A stretch of 64,000 nt of DNA, from NCBI RefSeq assembly GCF_900115305.1, contig NZ_FOVW01000004.1, positions 62,001 to 126,000 of the forward strand, given 5' to 3'. A model generated the notes under the pieces. That model did not search any database, was not told the DNA's origin, and worked only from the letters and a program-made list of their open reading frames with translations. This document shows positions 44,327-52,967 of the stretch, piece by piece (within the stretch, counting starts at the first letter, position 1; each line of letters starts with the position of its first letter). The DNA is from Algoriphagus ornithinivorans. GTDB lineage: Bacteria > Bacteroidota > Bacteroidia > Cytophagales > Cyclobacteriaceae. A program made the translations under genes and the position numbers.

Positions 44327-45865
44327 TTATCCTGCAACAGGAAGGCTTTCAATCGCAAACTTGATTCTAGTTGCTACTTCCTTAGCTCCTAAGATAGCAA
44401 ATATCTCCATCAAATCCGGTCCTGCACCTGCACCTGTGACTGCCAGTCTTACTGCTTGCATTACTTTTCCCAACTTAACTTCCACAGCAGCGGCCGAATT
44501 TTCCAATAGGGACTTGGCGGTTGCCCCGTCAAAATCGCCAGAATGAGCCTCTATACTTCCTGCATAGTGCTCCAACACTTTGACTGCATCTTCATTCCAT
44601 TTTTTACTGGCTACCTGCTCGTCAAATGAGGTTGGAGCGATTAGCAAGAATTTATTTTCACTCCACATTTCAGATGCGAACGTTACTCGCTCTTTTGTCA
44701 AAGCGACGATAGCCTCTGCCTTTTCCTGAGAAAGCTCCATGCCATCATTGGCTGCATCGGCAATTACCTGTGAAGCCAATTCCTGGTTGGATTTGGTACG
44801 GATGTATTGCTCATTATACCATTTTGCTTTAGCGATGTCGAATTTTGTTCCGGCCTTACCGATTCTTTCTATGCTAAATGCTTCTATCAATTCTTCTTTG
44901 GAAAAAATCTCGCGCTCATCTCCGGGATTCCATCCCAAGAATGCCAGGAAGTTTAATAGGGCTTCAGGAAGATAGCCTTGCTCTCTAAAACCTGCAGCCG
45001 TTTCTCCGCTTTCCTTATTTTCCCAATTGAGTGGGAAAACAGGGAACCCTAACTTATCGCCATCTCTTTTGGATAGTTTTCCATTACCATCTGGTTTAAG
45101 AAGGAGTGGCAGATGTGCAAATTCCGGCATGGTGTCTTCCCAACCGAAGAATTTATAAAGTAGCACGTGCAGTGGAGCTGATGGTAGCCATTCTTCTCCT
45201 CTGATGACATGCGTAATATCCATCAAATGATCATCCACGATGTTTGCAAGGTGATAGGTTGGCATCCCGTCAGACTTCATCAATACTTTATCATCCAAAG
45301 TACTGGAATGAACCATCACCCATCCTCGAATCAGGTCATTCATTCTGACCTCTTCTTTTCGAGGGATTTTCACCCGAATGACATAAGGTTCACCTGATGC
45401 TAAGCGCTCTTTCACCTCTTCTTCAGAGAGCGTCAGAGAGTTTTTCATTTGGGTTCGGGTAATGCTGTTATACTGAGGTGTCACCACTCTGGCAGCTGTT
45501 AGTCTTTCCCGCATAGCTTCCAGTTCCTCTGCTGTATCAAAAGCATAGTAGGCATGTCCCTTTTCCACTAAGTCCAAAGCGTACTGCATATAGTCAGCCT
45601 TTCGCTCAGATTGGCGATAAGGGGCTACCGAACCTGGATTCCATGGGCTTTCATCTGGAGCTATCCCCAACCATTCCAAAGAGTCTTTGATGTACTCCTC
45701 TGCACCAGGAACAAATCTATTCTGATCTGTATCTTCTATTCTCAAGAGGAATTTACCTCCCGTTTTTTTGGCAAAAAGGTAATTGTATAGGGCGGTTCTT
45801 ACACCTCCAATATGCAAGGGCCCTGTGGGTGAAGGGGCAAATCGTACGCGAACTTCTCTACTCAT
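44327..45865 (-). CDS. gltX: Glutamyl-tRNA synthetase
   Basis: A 512-residue class I aminoacyl-tRNA synthetase with the HIGH motif in PSPTGPLHIGGVRTALYN (residues about 11-28) and the KMSKS motif as KLSKRDG near residue 262. It also has the typical FLRIEDTDQNR and an anticodon-binding C-terminal domain. It charges tRNA-Glu. Whether it also charges tRNA-Gln depends on GatCAB, which is not in this window. It has its own promoter with a clear -7 box. Confidence 0.97.
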   Translation of the reverse strand: MSREVRVRFAPSPTGPLHIGGVRTALYNYLFAKKTGGKFLLRIEDTDQNRFVPGAEEYIKDSLEWLGIAPDESPWNPGSVAPYRQSERKADYMQYALDLVEKGHAYYAFDTAEELEAMRERLTAARVVTPQYNSITRTQMKNSLTLSEEEVKERLASGEPYVIRVKIPRKEEVRMNDLIRGWVMVHSSTLDDKVLMKSDGMPTYHLANIVDDHLMDITHVIRGEEWLPSAPLHVLLYKFFGWEDTMPEFAHLPLLLKPDGNGKLSKRDGDKLGFPVFPLNWENKESGETAAGFREQGYLPEALLNFLAFLGWNPGDEREIFSKEELIEAFSIERIGKAGTKFDIAKAKWYNEQYIRTKSNQELASQVIADAANDGMELSQEKAEAIVALTKERVTFASEMWSENKFLLIAPTSFDEQVASKKWNEDAVKVLEHYAGSIEAHSGDFDGATAKSLLENSAAAVEVKLGKVMQAVRLAVTGAGAGPDLMEIFAILGAKEVATRIKFAIESLPVAG

Positions 45866-45925
45866 GGAATTGTGTTTCTAGTCTGAAAACAGGCTATTTG
45901 ATATAAAGTTTTTCAAATCAGGGTG

Positions 45926-45957
45926 CAAAGATAAGGATTTGTGTGCCTTTCCATAAG
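45926..45957 (-). promoter_or_regulatory. gltX promoter (CTTATGG-N17-TATCTTTG)
   Basis: On the minus strand the -7 box TATCTTTG is preceded, after 17 bp, by CTTATGG. It is followed by CACC and lies about 60 bp before the gltX start. The same two boxes, 18 bp apart, precede rpsP. Confidence 0.75.
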
Positions 45958-46269
45958 TCGGAAGTCTATAATCTCTTAGGGTCTGAAAATTTACCTTCCT
46001 GTTAAAACGTCTTCTTTAAAAAAAGCAAATTTAAGACGAAGGGGTTTAAGATCAGAATTATTCGCTGTCAAAGATCCTATAATTAAACTACCGAGGTACA
46101 AAATTTTATTTTTTATTAATTCAAAAAACAAAATAATCAAAGGTTCTAATGGGGCCAAATCGGGTTGAAATTCATATATTTTGTACTATTCAAAGACTAA
46201 AGATCAGTAAATAAAAGGGTTGTGATTTTTCCTTTTTAGAAAAGATTAGGTGAAAATAATTAATTAGTT

Positions 46270-46277
46270 TACCTTTG
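46270..46277 (+). promoter_or_regulatory. Candidate -7 box TACCTTTG for the lipoprotein/barrel pair
   Basis: It fits TAnnTTTG and lies 46 bp before the lipoprotein start. No certain -33 element. Confidence 0.45.
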
Positions 46278-46323
46278 AGGCACGAAACCAAATCAATTAT
46301 TAATTAATGCAAAAAAATAAGTA

Positions 46324-46662
46324 ATGAACTTAAAAAATAACAAAAAAACACAAAAAATCACAAAAATATTTTTTTTGTTGATGATGGTATTGACATTTTC
46401 ATGCGTTGAAAATGAAAACCTACCAATGAATCAAAATCAGGAGCTAATTATTGATTCTGAGGAAAGCAGTTTAGAATATGGTTTCAAAATGGTTTCTCAA
46501 TCTGGGCTTAAATTAGCATCTGCACTATCTTTTGATAAATGTTATACTATTCGAAATAATGTTAATGGAATAGATGAAGGTTTTGGCTACTATGGTAATA
46601 CTACCCTTCCTAAATATGGAATGGGTAATGTGAGGTTTTATTTTACACTTGAAACATTATGA
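46324..46662 (+). CDS. Small lipoprotein of unknown function
   Basis: A 112-residue lipoprotein with a basic, Asn/Lys-rich start and lipobox LTFSC (Cys27). The mature part is short (VENENLPMNQNQ...), has one Cys, and ends with a possible beta-rich stretch GFGYYGNTTLPKYGMGNVRFYF. I do not recognise a family. Base use is more A-rich than in the flanking genes, especially at the 5' end. It overlaps the next gene by an ATGA, so their translation is coupled and they likely act together. Confidence 0.65.
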   Translation: MNLKNNKKTQKITKIFFLLMMVLTFSCVENENLPMNQNQELIIDSEESSLEYGFKMVSQSGLKLASALSFDKCYTIRNNVNGIDEGFGYYGNTTLPKYGMGNVRFYFTLETL

Positions 46663-47249
46663 TAAGTTTAAAATTTCGAGTATTCCTATCGTTTTTTTGT
46701 GGTTTGGTTACCATGACATTTGGACAAACTGAAAACAGTATGGGGAAAAACAACCTTACCTATGATTACACCTTTTATCAAGGTCAATGGGCTGCGGGAG
46801 GAGAAATTTTGGCGCAGGGCGTCGTGTTGGGATATTCTAGGTATTTTACCCCTAGGCTATTTGGTGAATTCAGCTATGGACTGATGAATTTCAAAGGTCG
46901 GAATAGTTACTTTTATTTGGACGATGATGAGATGGATTTCATCAACATGAGAACCTTCACTATAGGGGCTGGATACGATTTATTTCAATCAAAACACTTT
47001 GTCTTTTCTACTGTACTTTCTTATTTGAGGCAATCTAATGAGCAATTACTTCTTGAATACGGCTCGCCTGATTCAGGAACTTATGTAAGAGAAACAGGAA
47101 GAGCTAAGGATGCAACATTGAGAATCCAGTTCAAACCAAGGATTTTTGTGGGAGAGCATTTTCAAATAATTCCCTCCTACTCTTATGGATTTGGTTTGGG
47201 AAAATATAAAAGCGATTGGCTAAGTCTGGGATTAGGCTATAGCTTTTAA
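46659..47249 (+). CDS. Putative outer membrane beta-barrel protein
   Basis: A 196-residue protein with a signal peptide (about residues 1-22, TMTFGQ) and repeated amphipathic strands ending in Tyr/Phe: GVVLGYSRYFTPRLFGEFSYGLMNF, FTIGAGYDLF and the final LSLGLGYSF. This is typical of a small outer membrane barrel. The family is not recognised. It overlaps the lipoprotein gene by 4 bp and is ended by a hairpin at 47264. It may be the membrane partner of that lipoprotein. Confidence 0.7.
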   Translation: MISLKFRVFLSFFCGLVTMTFGQTENSMGKNNLTYDYTFYQGQWAAGGEILAQGVVLGYSRYFTPRLFGEFSYGLMNFKGRNSYFYLDDDEMDFINMRTFTIGAGYDLFQSKHFVFSTVLSYLRQSNEQLLLEYGSPDSGTYVRETGRAKDATLRIQFKPRIFVGEHFQIIPSYSYGFGLGKYKSDWLSLGLGYSF

Positions 47250-47263
47250 AGAATAATAACCAG

Positions 47264-47296
47264 AAAAGCGGTATCTTAATCGGTGTCGCTTTTTTT
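47264..47296 (+). terminator. Terminator after the barrel protein gene
   Basis: A 12-bp stem (with three G-T pairs) between 47264-47275 and 47282-47293, loop of 6, followed by T-rich sequence. Confidence 0.7.
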
Positions 47297-47340
47297 GAAC
47301 GGTAAATCTTGATCTGTATTCTTGCTTCAAAAATACAAGT

Positions 47341-47580
47341 TTACTCTTTCTCAATCACCTTTTTCAAATATCCCAAAACAAAAAATGCGATCATAGCGCC
47401 TACTCCTTGGAGTTATAAGATGAGCATTCTCAGAAATTTTTTATCTTCCTCACGTGTGAAATGGAAAAAGGAAAATTCAGCGGAAATCCTCCAGTCAGTC
47501 ATCAGGTCCAAGTAGGAGAGGTAGAGTAGATGAAATAAATAGAAAGACAGATTAGAAGTACTGCCTATCGCTGAAAAATA
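47341..47580 (-). pseudogene. Fragment of an unidentified membrane protein gene
   Basis: An 80-codon minus-strand frame interrupted by one TAA (47413-47415). It reads protein-like sequence such as LSFYLFHLLYLSYLDLMTDW, FSFFHFTREEDKKFL and, after the stop, LQGVGAMIAFFVLGYLKKVIEKE with a membrane helix. No start codon with a signal is visible upstream. I read it as the remnant of a decayed gene. It could be chance. Confidence 0.35.
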
Positions 47581-47872
47581 CTAATTACAACTGTCGCCAA
47601 ATTTTTGACTGGATCAATTAATCTGGGAGAATTCATCATGAAAAAAGATTGACTAAATTTAAAATTTAACTCTCAGGTAATCAATGAAGTGTGTGTTAAA
47701 ATTGGCTAATGTTTTGGTTCTGTAAATAGCGAAAGGATGGAAGCAAATATTGTAATGGGGAAAATAAGATTGATAATAGGGGAGTTGGGGAAAAATAAAG
47801 ATTGCAAATCTTATTTAGCAGGGGAAGGTCTATCTAAACCTTCGAGGTTTTGATTACCACAAAGGTTGTGAA

Positions 47873-47906
47873 AAAAAAAGGAACCCATTGCTGAGTTCCT
47901 TTTTTA
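47873..47906. terminator. Terminator of the rpsP-rimM-trmD-rplS operon
   Basis: GGAAC/GTTCC stem with A- and T-runs on both sides, 17 bp after the rplS stop on the minus strand. Confidence 0.8.
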
Positions 47907-47922
47907 TGATTTCCGGAGAAGC

Positions 47923-48288
47923 TTAGTGCTTCACCTGGATTTTTTCCTTGATACGAGCAGCTTTACCCTGACGTCCTCTCAAGTAGAACAATCTAGCTCT
48001 TCTTACTCTACCTTGTCTCAATAGATCGATTTGCTCGATAGATGGAGAAAGGATAGGGAAGATACGCTCTACACCGATACCGTTAGAGATTTTTCTTACT
48101 GTGAAAGTCTCACCATTGGTATTCGGGTTTTTACGCTGGATTACAGTTCCTTGGAACTGCTGGATTCTTTCCTTGTTACCTTCTTTGATACGTACGTGTA
48201 CGTTGATGGTATCACCAGCTTTGAAAGAAGGGAATTTGGCTCTCGCCTCGCTGTATTCCGCTTCTACAATTTTCATTAGTTCGCTCAT
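47923..48288 (-). CDS. rplS: 50S ribosomal protein L19
   Basis: A 121-residue L19 with the motifs [51 protein letters not shown] and [21 protein letters not shown]. It sits at the 30S-50S interface. It is the last gene of the rpsP-rimM-trmD-rplS unit. Confidence 0.98.
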   Translation of the reverse strand: MSELMKIVEAEYSEARAKFPSFKAGDTINVHVRIKEGNKERIQQFQGTVIQRKNPNTNGETFTVRKISNGIGVERIFPILSPSIEQIDLLRQGRVRRARLFYLRGRQGKAARIKEKIQVKH

Positions 48289-48339
48289 AGCTTCTATATT
48301 TTATGCTTTCGCTGTTTGGCCAACGCGTGGCTTATTCAA

Positions 48340-49056
48340 TTACTTTTTGTTCGATTTCAAATCGCTTTCCCCTAATCCGGACTTGGCCCAAAGGTCAGGT
48401 CTTCGCTCACGGGTTCGGCGAACCGACGCTTCAAATCTCCATTCATTTATTTTGGCTTCATGCCCAGAAAGTAAAACTTCCGGCACTTCCATCCCTTGCC
48501 ATTCAGCAGGTCTGGTATAGACTGGTGGGGCTAACAGATTGTCCTGAAAGGAATCTGTCAAAGCAGAAGTCTCATCGTTTAAAACGCCCGGTAGGAGTCT
48601 GATCACTGCATCCGCCACTACAGCTGCTGCCAATTCACCTCCTGAAAGGACGAAATCTCCGATACTGATTTCCTGAGTGATAAACCGCTCTCGAATTCGC
48701 TCATCCACACCTTTGTAGTGACCACAAAGGATCAGTAGATTTTGCTTCATTGATAGCGTATTTGCCATGGGCTGATCAAAAGTCTTGCCGTCAGGAGTCA
48801 TATAGATGATTTCATCATATGTTCTCTCTTTTTGCAAAGCTTCAATGCAGTTGGCGATGGGTTCAATCATCATGACCATTCCCGCGCCGCCTCCAAAAGC
48901 ATAATCGTCTACCTGCTTTTGCTTGCCAGTGGCATAATCCCGCAAATTGTGCACTCGAATTGTGGCTAGTCCTTTTTCCTCAGCTCTTTTTAAAATAGAG
49001 TGAGAGAAAGGCCCTTCCAATAATCCGGGAACAACGCTGATGATGTCAATGTGCAT
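48340..49056 (-). CDS. trmD: tRNA (guanine-N1)-methyltransferase
   Basis: A 238-residue SPOUT methyltransferase with [23 protein letters not shown] at the start, the [13 protein letters not shown] motif and the trefoil knot [14 protein letters not shown] ... [16 protein letters not shown]. It methylates G37 of tRNAs next to the anticodon, keeping the reading frame. It starts 3 bp after the rimM stop. Confidence 0.97.
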   Translation of the reverse strand: MHIDIISVVPGLLEGPFSHSILKRAEEKGLATIRVHNLRDYATGKQKQVDDYAFGGGAGMVMMIEPIANCIEALQKERTYDEIIYMTPDGKTFDQPMANTLSMKQNLLILCGHYKGVDERIRERFITQEISIGDFVLSGGELAAAVVADAVIRLLPGVLNDETSALTDSFQDNLLAPPVYTRPAEWQGMEVPEVLLSGHEAKINEWRFEASVRRTRERRPDLWAKSGLGESDLKSNKK

Positions 49057-49059
49057 GCC

Positions 49060-49590
49060 TCAGTCTTCCAAATAAATGTCAAGTAAACCTTCGGGTAATC
49101 GGCAGTAAACTTTTTTAGCTGCCTTGTCCACCTTTTGAATGATGCCATCCTGAATTGGGATGAGCACTTCTTTGTTTTGGTGTTTTACTCCGAGGAGATC
49201 TTGGGTTTCCAGATCGTAGATGATTTCCACCGGACCGAGAAGTCCCTTGGTTTCATCCTCTACCTCAAACCCTATTAATTCATGGTAGTAATATTGGTCG
49301 TCTGTGAGTTCGGGAAGTTCGCTAAGCGGAAGGTAAACTTCCGACCCTACCAAATGCTCCACCTGCTCTACCCGATCCAGCTCCTCAAATTTTGCCAAGG
49401 CTTTATTTCCTGGCTGTAAGACAAAGTGTTCCAAAAAGAATGGAACCAATCTGCCTTTTTGTTCGAGGAAAAGGTGCTCCAGATCTTCATAATCCTCCGG
49501 ATAATCCACATCCAGCACCACAACTATTTCACCACGAAGTCCATGAACCTTGGCTACATAGCCTAATTGAAAGCATTGCTCCTTGTTCAT
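49060..49590 (-). CDS. rimM: Ribosome maturation factor RimM
   Basis: A 176-residue RimM with GYVAKVHGLRGEIVV at the start and a C-terminal PRC-barrel domain (YYHELIGFEVEDE then VLIPIQDGIIQKVD). It helps mature the 30S head near S19. It lies between rpsP and trmD as usual. Confidence 0.95.
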   Translation of the reverse strand: MNKEQCFQLGYVAKVHGLRGEIVVVLDVDYPEDYEDLEHLFLEQKGRLVPFFLEHFVLQPGNKALAKFEELDRVEQVEHLVGSEVYLPLSELPELTDDQYYYHELIGFEVEDETKGLLGPVEIIYDLETQDLLGVKHQNKEVLIPIQDGIIQKVDKAAKKVYCRLPEGLLDIYLED

Positions 49591-49604
49591 GGGGAGATTC
49601 TTTA

Positions 49605-50165
49605 TTAAGCTTCTGTTGCTTCGTCGCCTTCTGCGGAAGCTTCAGGAGCTGCTTCTTCGCTAGCTTCTTCAGCAGGAGCCTCAGCAGCGGCTGCAGCAGC
49701 TTTTGCTTCGTCTTCTCTAGCTTTGATAGCATCCAAACGAGCTTGGTTCTTAGCAGCTTCAGCTTCCAAAGCTTTCTTACGAGCTTCTTCTTTAGCCTTG
49801 CCGATAGAATCAACCTTGCCTGCGATTTTCGCGTCTTTTTCGTTCAACCAAGCTTCGAACTTCGCATCTGCTTGTTCTTGAGTGATTGCTCCTTTGATTA
49901 CACCGATTTGAAGGTGTTTTTTCAGCATGACACCTCTGTAAGAAAGCATAGCTTTTACAGTGTCAGTTGGCTGAGCTCCGTTCAACAACCACTGTAGAGC
50001 ACGCTCATTGTTGATGTTGATGGAAGCAGGGTTAGTGTTCGGATTGTAAGTACCGATTTTCTCGATGAAGCGTCCATCACGTGGAGCTCTTGCATCTGCG
50101 ATAACCACGTCATAGATAGCCATTTTCTTTCTACCTCTACGTGCTAATCTGATTTTAACTGCCAT
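49605..50165 (-). CDS. rpsP: 30S ribosomal protein S16 with long C-terminal extension
   Basis: S16 of 186 residues, twice the size of E. coli S16 (82). Residues 1 to about 85 are the ribosomal domain ([42 protein letters not shown]). The rest is an Ala/Glu/Lys-rich helical tail ending [12 protein letters not shown]. Such tails are common in Bacteroidota S16. It is the first gene of the four-gene translation unit, with a clear promoter upstream. Confidence 0.97.
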   Translation of the reverse strand: MAVKIRLARRGRKKMAIYDVVIADARAPRDGRFIEKIGTYNPNTNPASININNERALQWLLNGAQPTDTVKAMLSYRGVMLKKHLQIGVIKGAITQEQADAKFEAWLNEKDAKIAGKVDSIGKAKEEARKKALEAEAAKNQARLDAIKAREDEAKAAAAAAEAPAEEASEEAAPEASAEGDEATEA

Positions 50166-50220
50166 AATTTAAATTGTGTTTGTTTAGTGGATGGAACCCG
50201 TCCATCCTAAATTTGGAGTG

Positions 50221-50253
50221 CAAAGATAGGGTAATTCCCTGTAATGCCATAAG
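50221..50253 (-). promoter_or_regulatory. rpsP operon promoter (CTTATGG-N18-TATCTTTG)
   Basis: On the minus strand TATCTTTG follows CTTATGG after 18 bp and is followed by CAC. The distance to the rpsP start is about 55 bp. It is nearly identical in layout to the gltX promoter. Confidence 0.75.
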
Positions 50254-50326
50254 TTGGGTCGAAATAATTTGTCAAAAAGTAGGGTTTTATTTTAACTTGC
50301 GTGACTTGAATTTAGATTCAAGGCAT

Positions 50327-50398
50327 GGCCCTGTAGTTCAACGGATAGAACAAGCGTTTCCTAAACGCTAGATCTAGGTTCGATTCCTAGCAGGGCTA
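50327..50398 (+). tRNA. tRNA-Arg (anticodon CCU)
   Basis: A full cloverleaf can be drawn: acceptor GGCCCTG/CAGGGCT with one G-U pair at the end, D-arm GTTC/GAAC, anticodon stem AGCGT/ACGCT with loop TTCCTAA (anticodon CCT), and T-arm CTAGG/CCTAG with loop TTCGATT. The discriminator base is A. The CCA end is not encoded as such (ACA follows). It reads the AGG codon. Confidence 0.97.
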
Positions 50399-50399
50399 C

Positions 50400-50435
50400 A
50401 AAAAAACCTCAGAAAATATCTTCTGAGGTTTTTTT
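50400..50435 (+). terminator. Terminator after tRNA-Arg
   Basis: Perfect 15-base arms (50400-50414 and 50421-50435) with a 6-base loop, core ACCTCAGAA/TTCTGAGGT, ending in seven T. It is also placed to end the convergent PEGA-like gene transcript. Confidence 0.9.
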
Positions 50436-50454
50436 ATGGTTTTTGAATATTGAT

Positions 50455-51798
50455 TTATTGCAATCGCGCTTGAATCTCTTCAATCAATCCTTGGTATTTA
50501 ATCATAATTCTTGACCAATCTCTAAATAGCTCATCATCCTTAACGGTAACCACCTCTTTTACTCTGCTTGGATCATTAAGATCTGCCGCTTGACTGACTA
50601 ATTTGACAGCATAGGCTAATTGGTCGGAGTTGCCTCCAGAACTCACAATAACTCTGGTTCTGATGACAGATGAATTGAAATTCTCTACCTGCCAAGAAGT
50701 GGTCAGATATCCTGTGTTAAAATCCACAGTTTCTAAAATATCAAAATATCGGGTGACAATGGAGGATAATATTCTCCAAGCTTCTTCGGCGCTGTAGGCT
50801 TTATTCACAGGTACAGTGATTCTGACATTTGCCAAATCTGAAGAAACCGAATTGTCGTAGGCTTGATCTCGAGCCATTTCAATAGCATCTGCTACAGGTG
50901 GTGTATTTCTATCTGTTTGATTGCAATAATCTTTGTAATATTTCACAAAACCATCTTTGGATACAATAACAGAAATACAACGACCTTTAGGTACTTTCAA
51001 TTCGTAGGAACCTACACCTACACGCTGTCCCAATACCTCAATCGCTGCATCTGTAGGAATGGTGGTGATTTTCACCAATCTTTCATCCAAAACAGCAGAT
51101 TCTCTCAAAGGAGGTTCAGGGTCGATTCCAGGTTTGTTGCAATAAACTTTGGTGTATTCTACAAAGCCTTCTTTATTGACTTTTACAGTAACACAATCAC
51201 CAGCCGGAACGATGATGTCTTGATTTCCTTTGCCCATAGGCATTCCGTTGAGGCTTACTTGCCCGTCTGCTGGCTGTACTTCCAGGCGAACCTGTCTGTT
51301 TTTTAATTCGAAAAATTCTCGAACCGGAGGAGTCTCTCGCTCTGGTGAATTGTAATAGGTTTTGGTAACCGAGGCAAAACCCGGCTTTTTAATTTCCAAA
51401 GTAGCAGAGCGATCTTTGGGGATGGTCATGTAAATAGCTTTTGACCCGATTTTTCTACCATCTACAAATATCTCCGCATCAAAAGGCTCCACTGAGATAT
51501 CTATTCTTCGGGTATCTAAAACAACATCTTGCGATTTATCCCATTTCAGGTCTTTATTGTACTCTTTGATGACTGGCTGATAGCCTGGTTTGGTAATTTT
51601 TATCCGATTCTTGGAGTTTTTTTCAAGCTTATACTCTATTGATCCCGTTCCCAACTCCTGCTTTTCGGAGTCATCGTAATCATTTAATAAGATAAACTTA
51701 GCATCAGAATGATTTGCTCTTATTTGAAGCTTTTGGCCTTGAGAAGAAAAAACAATAAAACCACAAATCAGAAAACTTAGTAGAAATTTAAAATTCAT
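50455..51798 (-). CDS. Exported protein with PEGA-like repeats
   Basis: A 447-residue exported protein (signal peptide about 1-21, FSSQG). It contains three or four PEGA-like repeats of about 70 residues: VEPFDAEIFVDGRKIG, VQPADGQVSLNGMPMG and TIPTDAAIEVLGQRVG, each followed by (V/I)PK-type and KxGF(A/V)xYxK motifs. The C-terminal 130 residues form a different domain (AEEAWRILSSIVTRYFDILETVDFNTGYLTTSW). PEGA repeats are thought to be surface or cell-wall modules. It stands alone on the minus strand; function unknown. Confidence 0.75.
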   Translation of the reverse strand: MNFKFLLSFLICGFIVFSSQGQKLQIRANHSDAKFILLNDYDDSEKQELGTGSIEYKLEKNSKNRIKITKPGYQPVIKEYNKDLKWDKSQDVVLDTRRIDISVEPFDAEIFVDGRKIGSKAIYMTIPKDRSATLEIKKPGFASVTKTYYNSPERETPPVREFFELKNRQVRLEVQPADGQVSLNGMPMGKGNQDIIVPAGDCVTVKVNKEGFVEYTKVYCNKPGIDPEPPLRESAVLDERLVKITTIPTDAAIEVLGQRVGVGSYELKVPKGRCISVIVSKDGFVKYYKDYCNQTDRNTPPVADAIEMARDQAYDNSVSSDLANVRITVPVNKAYSAEEAWRILSSIVTRYFDILETVDFNTGYLTTSWQVENFNSSVIRTRVIVSSGGNSDQLAYAVKLVSQAADLNDPSRVKEVVTVKDDELFRDWSRIMIKYQGLIEEIQARLQ

Positions 51799-51894
51799 AG
51801 AAATTGAAAGGTTGGCGTTTAACTACTGCAAATAATTCAATTTGAATTATTTATGCAACCAATCAAAGGGTAGATTTATACAATTTCAGATCAA

Positions 51895-52965
51895 TTATCC
51901 CCAATTTTTCTTCAAAAAGTTCAACCAATTGCCGTGAATGACTTTTTCTATGTCATTTTTCTCGAAACCCTTGTTCTTCAGTAGGTCTGGGATCTTGCTG
52001 AGATCAGCAATGCTTTCCAAATCCCAAGGGCATTGCTCTTTGCCAAATCCTCCATCCAGATCAGAACCTATTCCTATGTGGTCAGCATTTCCGGCAAGTT
52101 GACAGATATGGTCCAAATGATCCAAAACTGTAGTAATTCTCACGTCCCGCTCAACTGGCGTAGATTTTCCCCTTTCCCAGTTGGGACTAAGCATCCAGGC
52201 ATCAAATGCTCCTCCTATCACAGCTCCCCGCTCTATCAAGGCCTGGATCATATCATCTGAAAACTGGCGGTTATGATCCACCAAGGCCCGGCAATTGTTG
52301 TGGCTGGCCCAGACAGGTCCCTTAAATATTTTCAAGGCATCCCAAAATGCTTCGTCACATAAATGCGTGGCATCTAAGATCATCCCCAGCTCATCCATTT
52401 TTCGAAGTAATTCTTTCCCTTGAGAATTGAGTGGGGCAGAAGCATCAGTTCCATATGCATAGCGTCCGGGGCCGTAATGAGCTGGCCCGATTGCACGCAA
52501 TCCATAATCGTAGGCTTTTTCCAAATAATCCAAGTTCACTAAGGAGTCTGCACCTTCCAGAGAAAGTATAAAGCCTATTGGGTGCTTGCTTTTATCTGTT
52601 GCAGCATTCCAGCTCGCCAAGTGAGCCTCTAATTCTTTCCAATTTTTGATTTGGGACATTTCACCTTGGTCAACCATCGCTTGGTACCATGCAAATTGTC
52701 CCTGTGTATGAGCCCAAGCCTGCTCTGGGGAATGCCAACCAGGCAAGGGATTTTCTGGAGCGACATAGCGGGCAATTTGGGTTGCTACGACCAAACCTAT
52801 ATTTCCTTTCCTCAACTCCGGAAGGGAGACAGTCGCACGGCCTCTGTCGGGTTTGTCATTCAGTCCTTTTTCTCTGGCGTTGATTTCTGAGATTGGTCGA
52901 GTCAAATCTCTGTTCCACTCCAAAGCATTCATGCTCAGGTCCAAATGTGCGTCAAGAATAAACAT
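51895..52965 (-). CDS. Membrane dipeptidase (peptidase M19 family)
   Basis: A 356-residue M19 dipeptidase with HxD at residues His7-Asp9 (LDAHLDLSMNA), the motif FILSLEGADSL, LDATHLCDEAFWDAL, PVWASHNNCRAL and HIGIGSDLDGGFG. These hold the ligands of the binuclear zinc site. No signal peptide is seen, so it is probably cytosolic. It starts 2 bp after the RsmI-like gene and is likely in one operon with it. Confidence 0.93.
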   Translation of the reverse strand: MFILDAHLDLSMNALEWNRDLTRPISEINAREKGLNDKPDRGRATVSLPELRKGNIGLVVATQIARYVAPENPLPGWHSPEQAWAHTQGQFAWYQAMVDQGEMSQIKNWKELEAHLASWNAATDKSKHPIGFILSLEGADSLVNLDYLEKAYDYGLRAIGPAHYGPGRYAYGTDASAPLNSQGKELLRKMDELGMILDATHLCDEAFWDALKIFKGPVWASHNNCRALVDHNRQFSDDMIQALIERGAVIGGAFDAWMLSPNWERGKSTPVERDVRITTVLDHLDHICQLAGNADHIGIGSDLDGGFGKEQCPWDLESIADLSKIPDLLKNKGFEKNDIEKVIHGNWLNFLKKNWG

Positions 52966-52967
52966 GG

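Larger units (their letters stand above)
45866..46323. other. Gene-free stretch with gltX promoter and a second candidate promoter
   Basis: A 458-bp AT-rich gap between divergent genes. It contains the gltX promoter (45926-45957, minus strand) and a possible promoter for the lipoprotein gene (46270-46277). No ORF, RNA gene or strong hairpin is seen in the rest. Confidence 0.6.
47297..47922. other. Gene-free stretch with a gene remnant and several hairpins
   Basis: About 630 bp without an intact gene. It holds a minus-strand remnant (47341-47580), then a featureless AT-rich part. Near the end come short hairpins (GAAGGT/ACCTTC and CACAA/TTGTG, 47824-47870) that lead into the rplS terminator. 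Confidence 0.5.

Noticed and set aside
47309..47515. Plus-strand frame of 68 codons in the gene-free gap
   Set aside because: No signal, no start context; the minus-strand frame at the same place reads much more like protein.
47824..47870. Short hairpins before the rplS terminator as a possible small RNA
   Set aside because: Stems of 5 to 6 bp with no promoter on either strand are too weak to call an RNA gene.
48101..48602. Two plus-strand open frames over rplS and trmD
   Set aside because: Shadows of conserved minus-strand genes.
49392..49997. Open frame of 201 codons on the plus strand over rimM and rpsP
   Set aside because: It spans two real genes on the other strand; Phe/Ser-rich sequence comes from reading the Glu/Lys-rich rpsP tail backwards.
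50863..51306. Open frame of 147 codons opposite the PEGA-like gene
   Set aside because: Antisense to a gene with clear repeats and signal peptide; the product has no known pattern.
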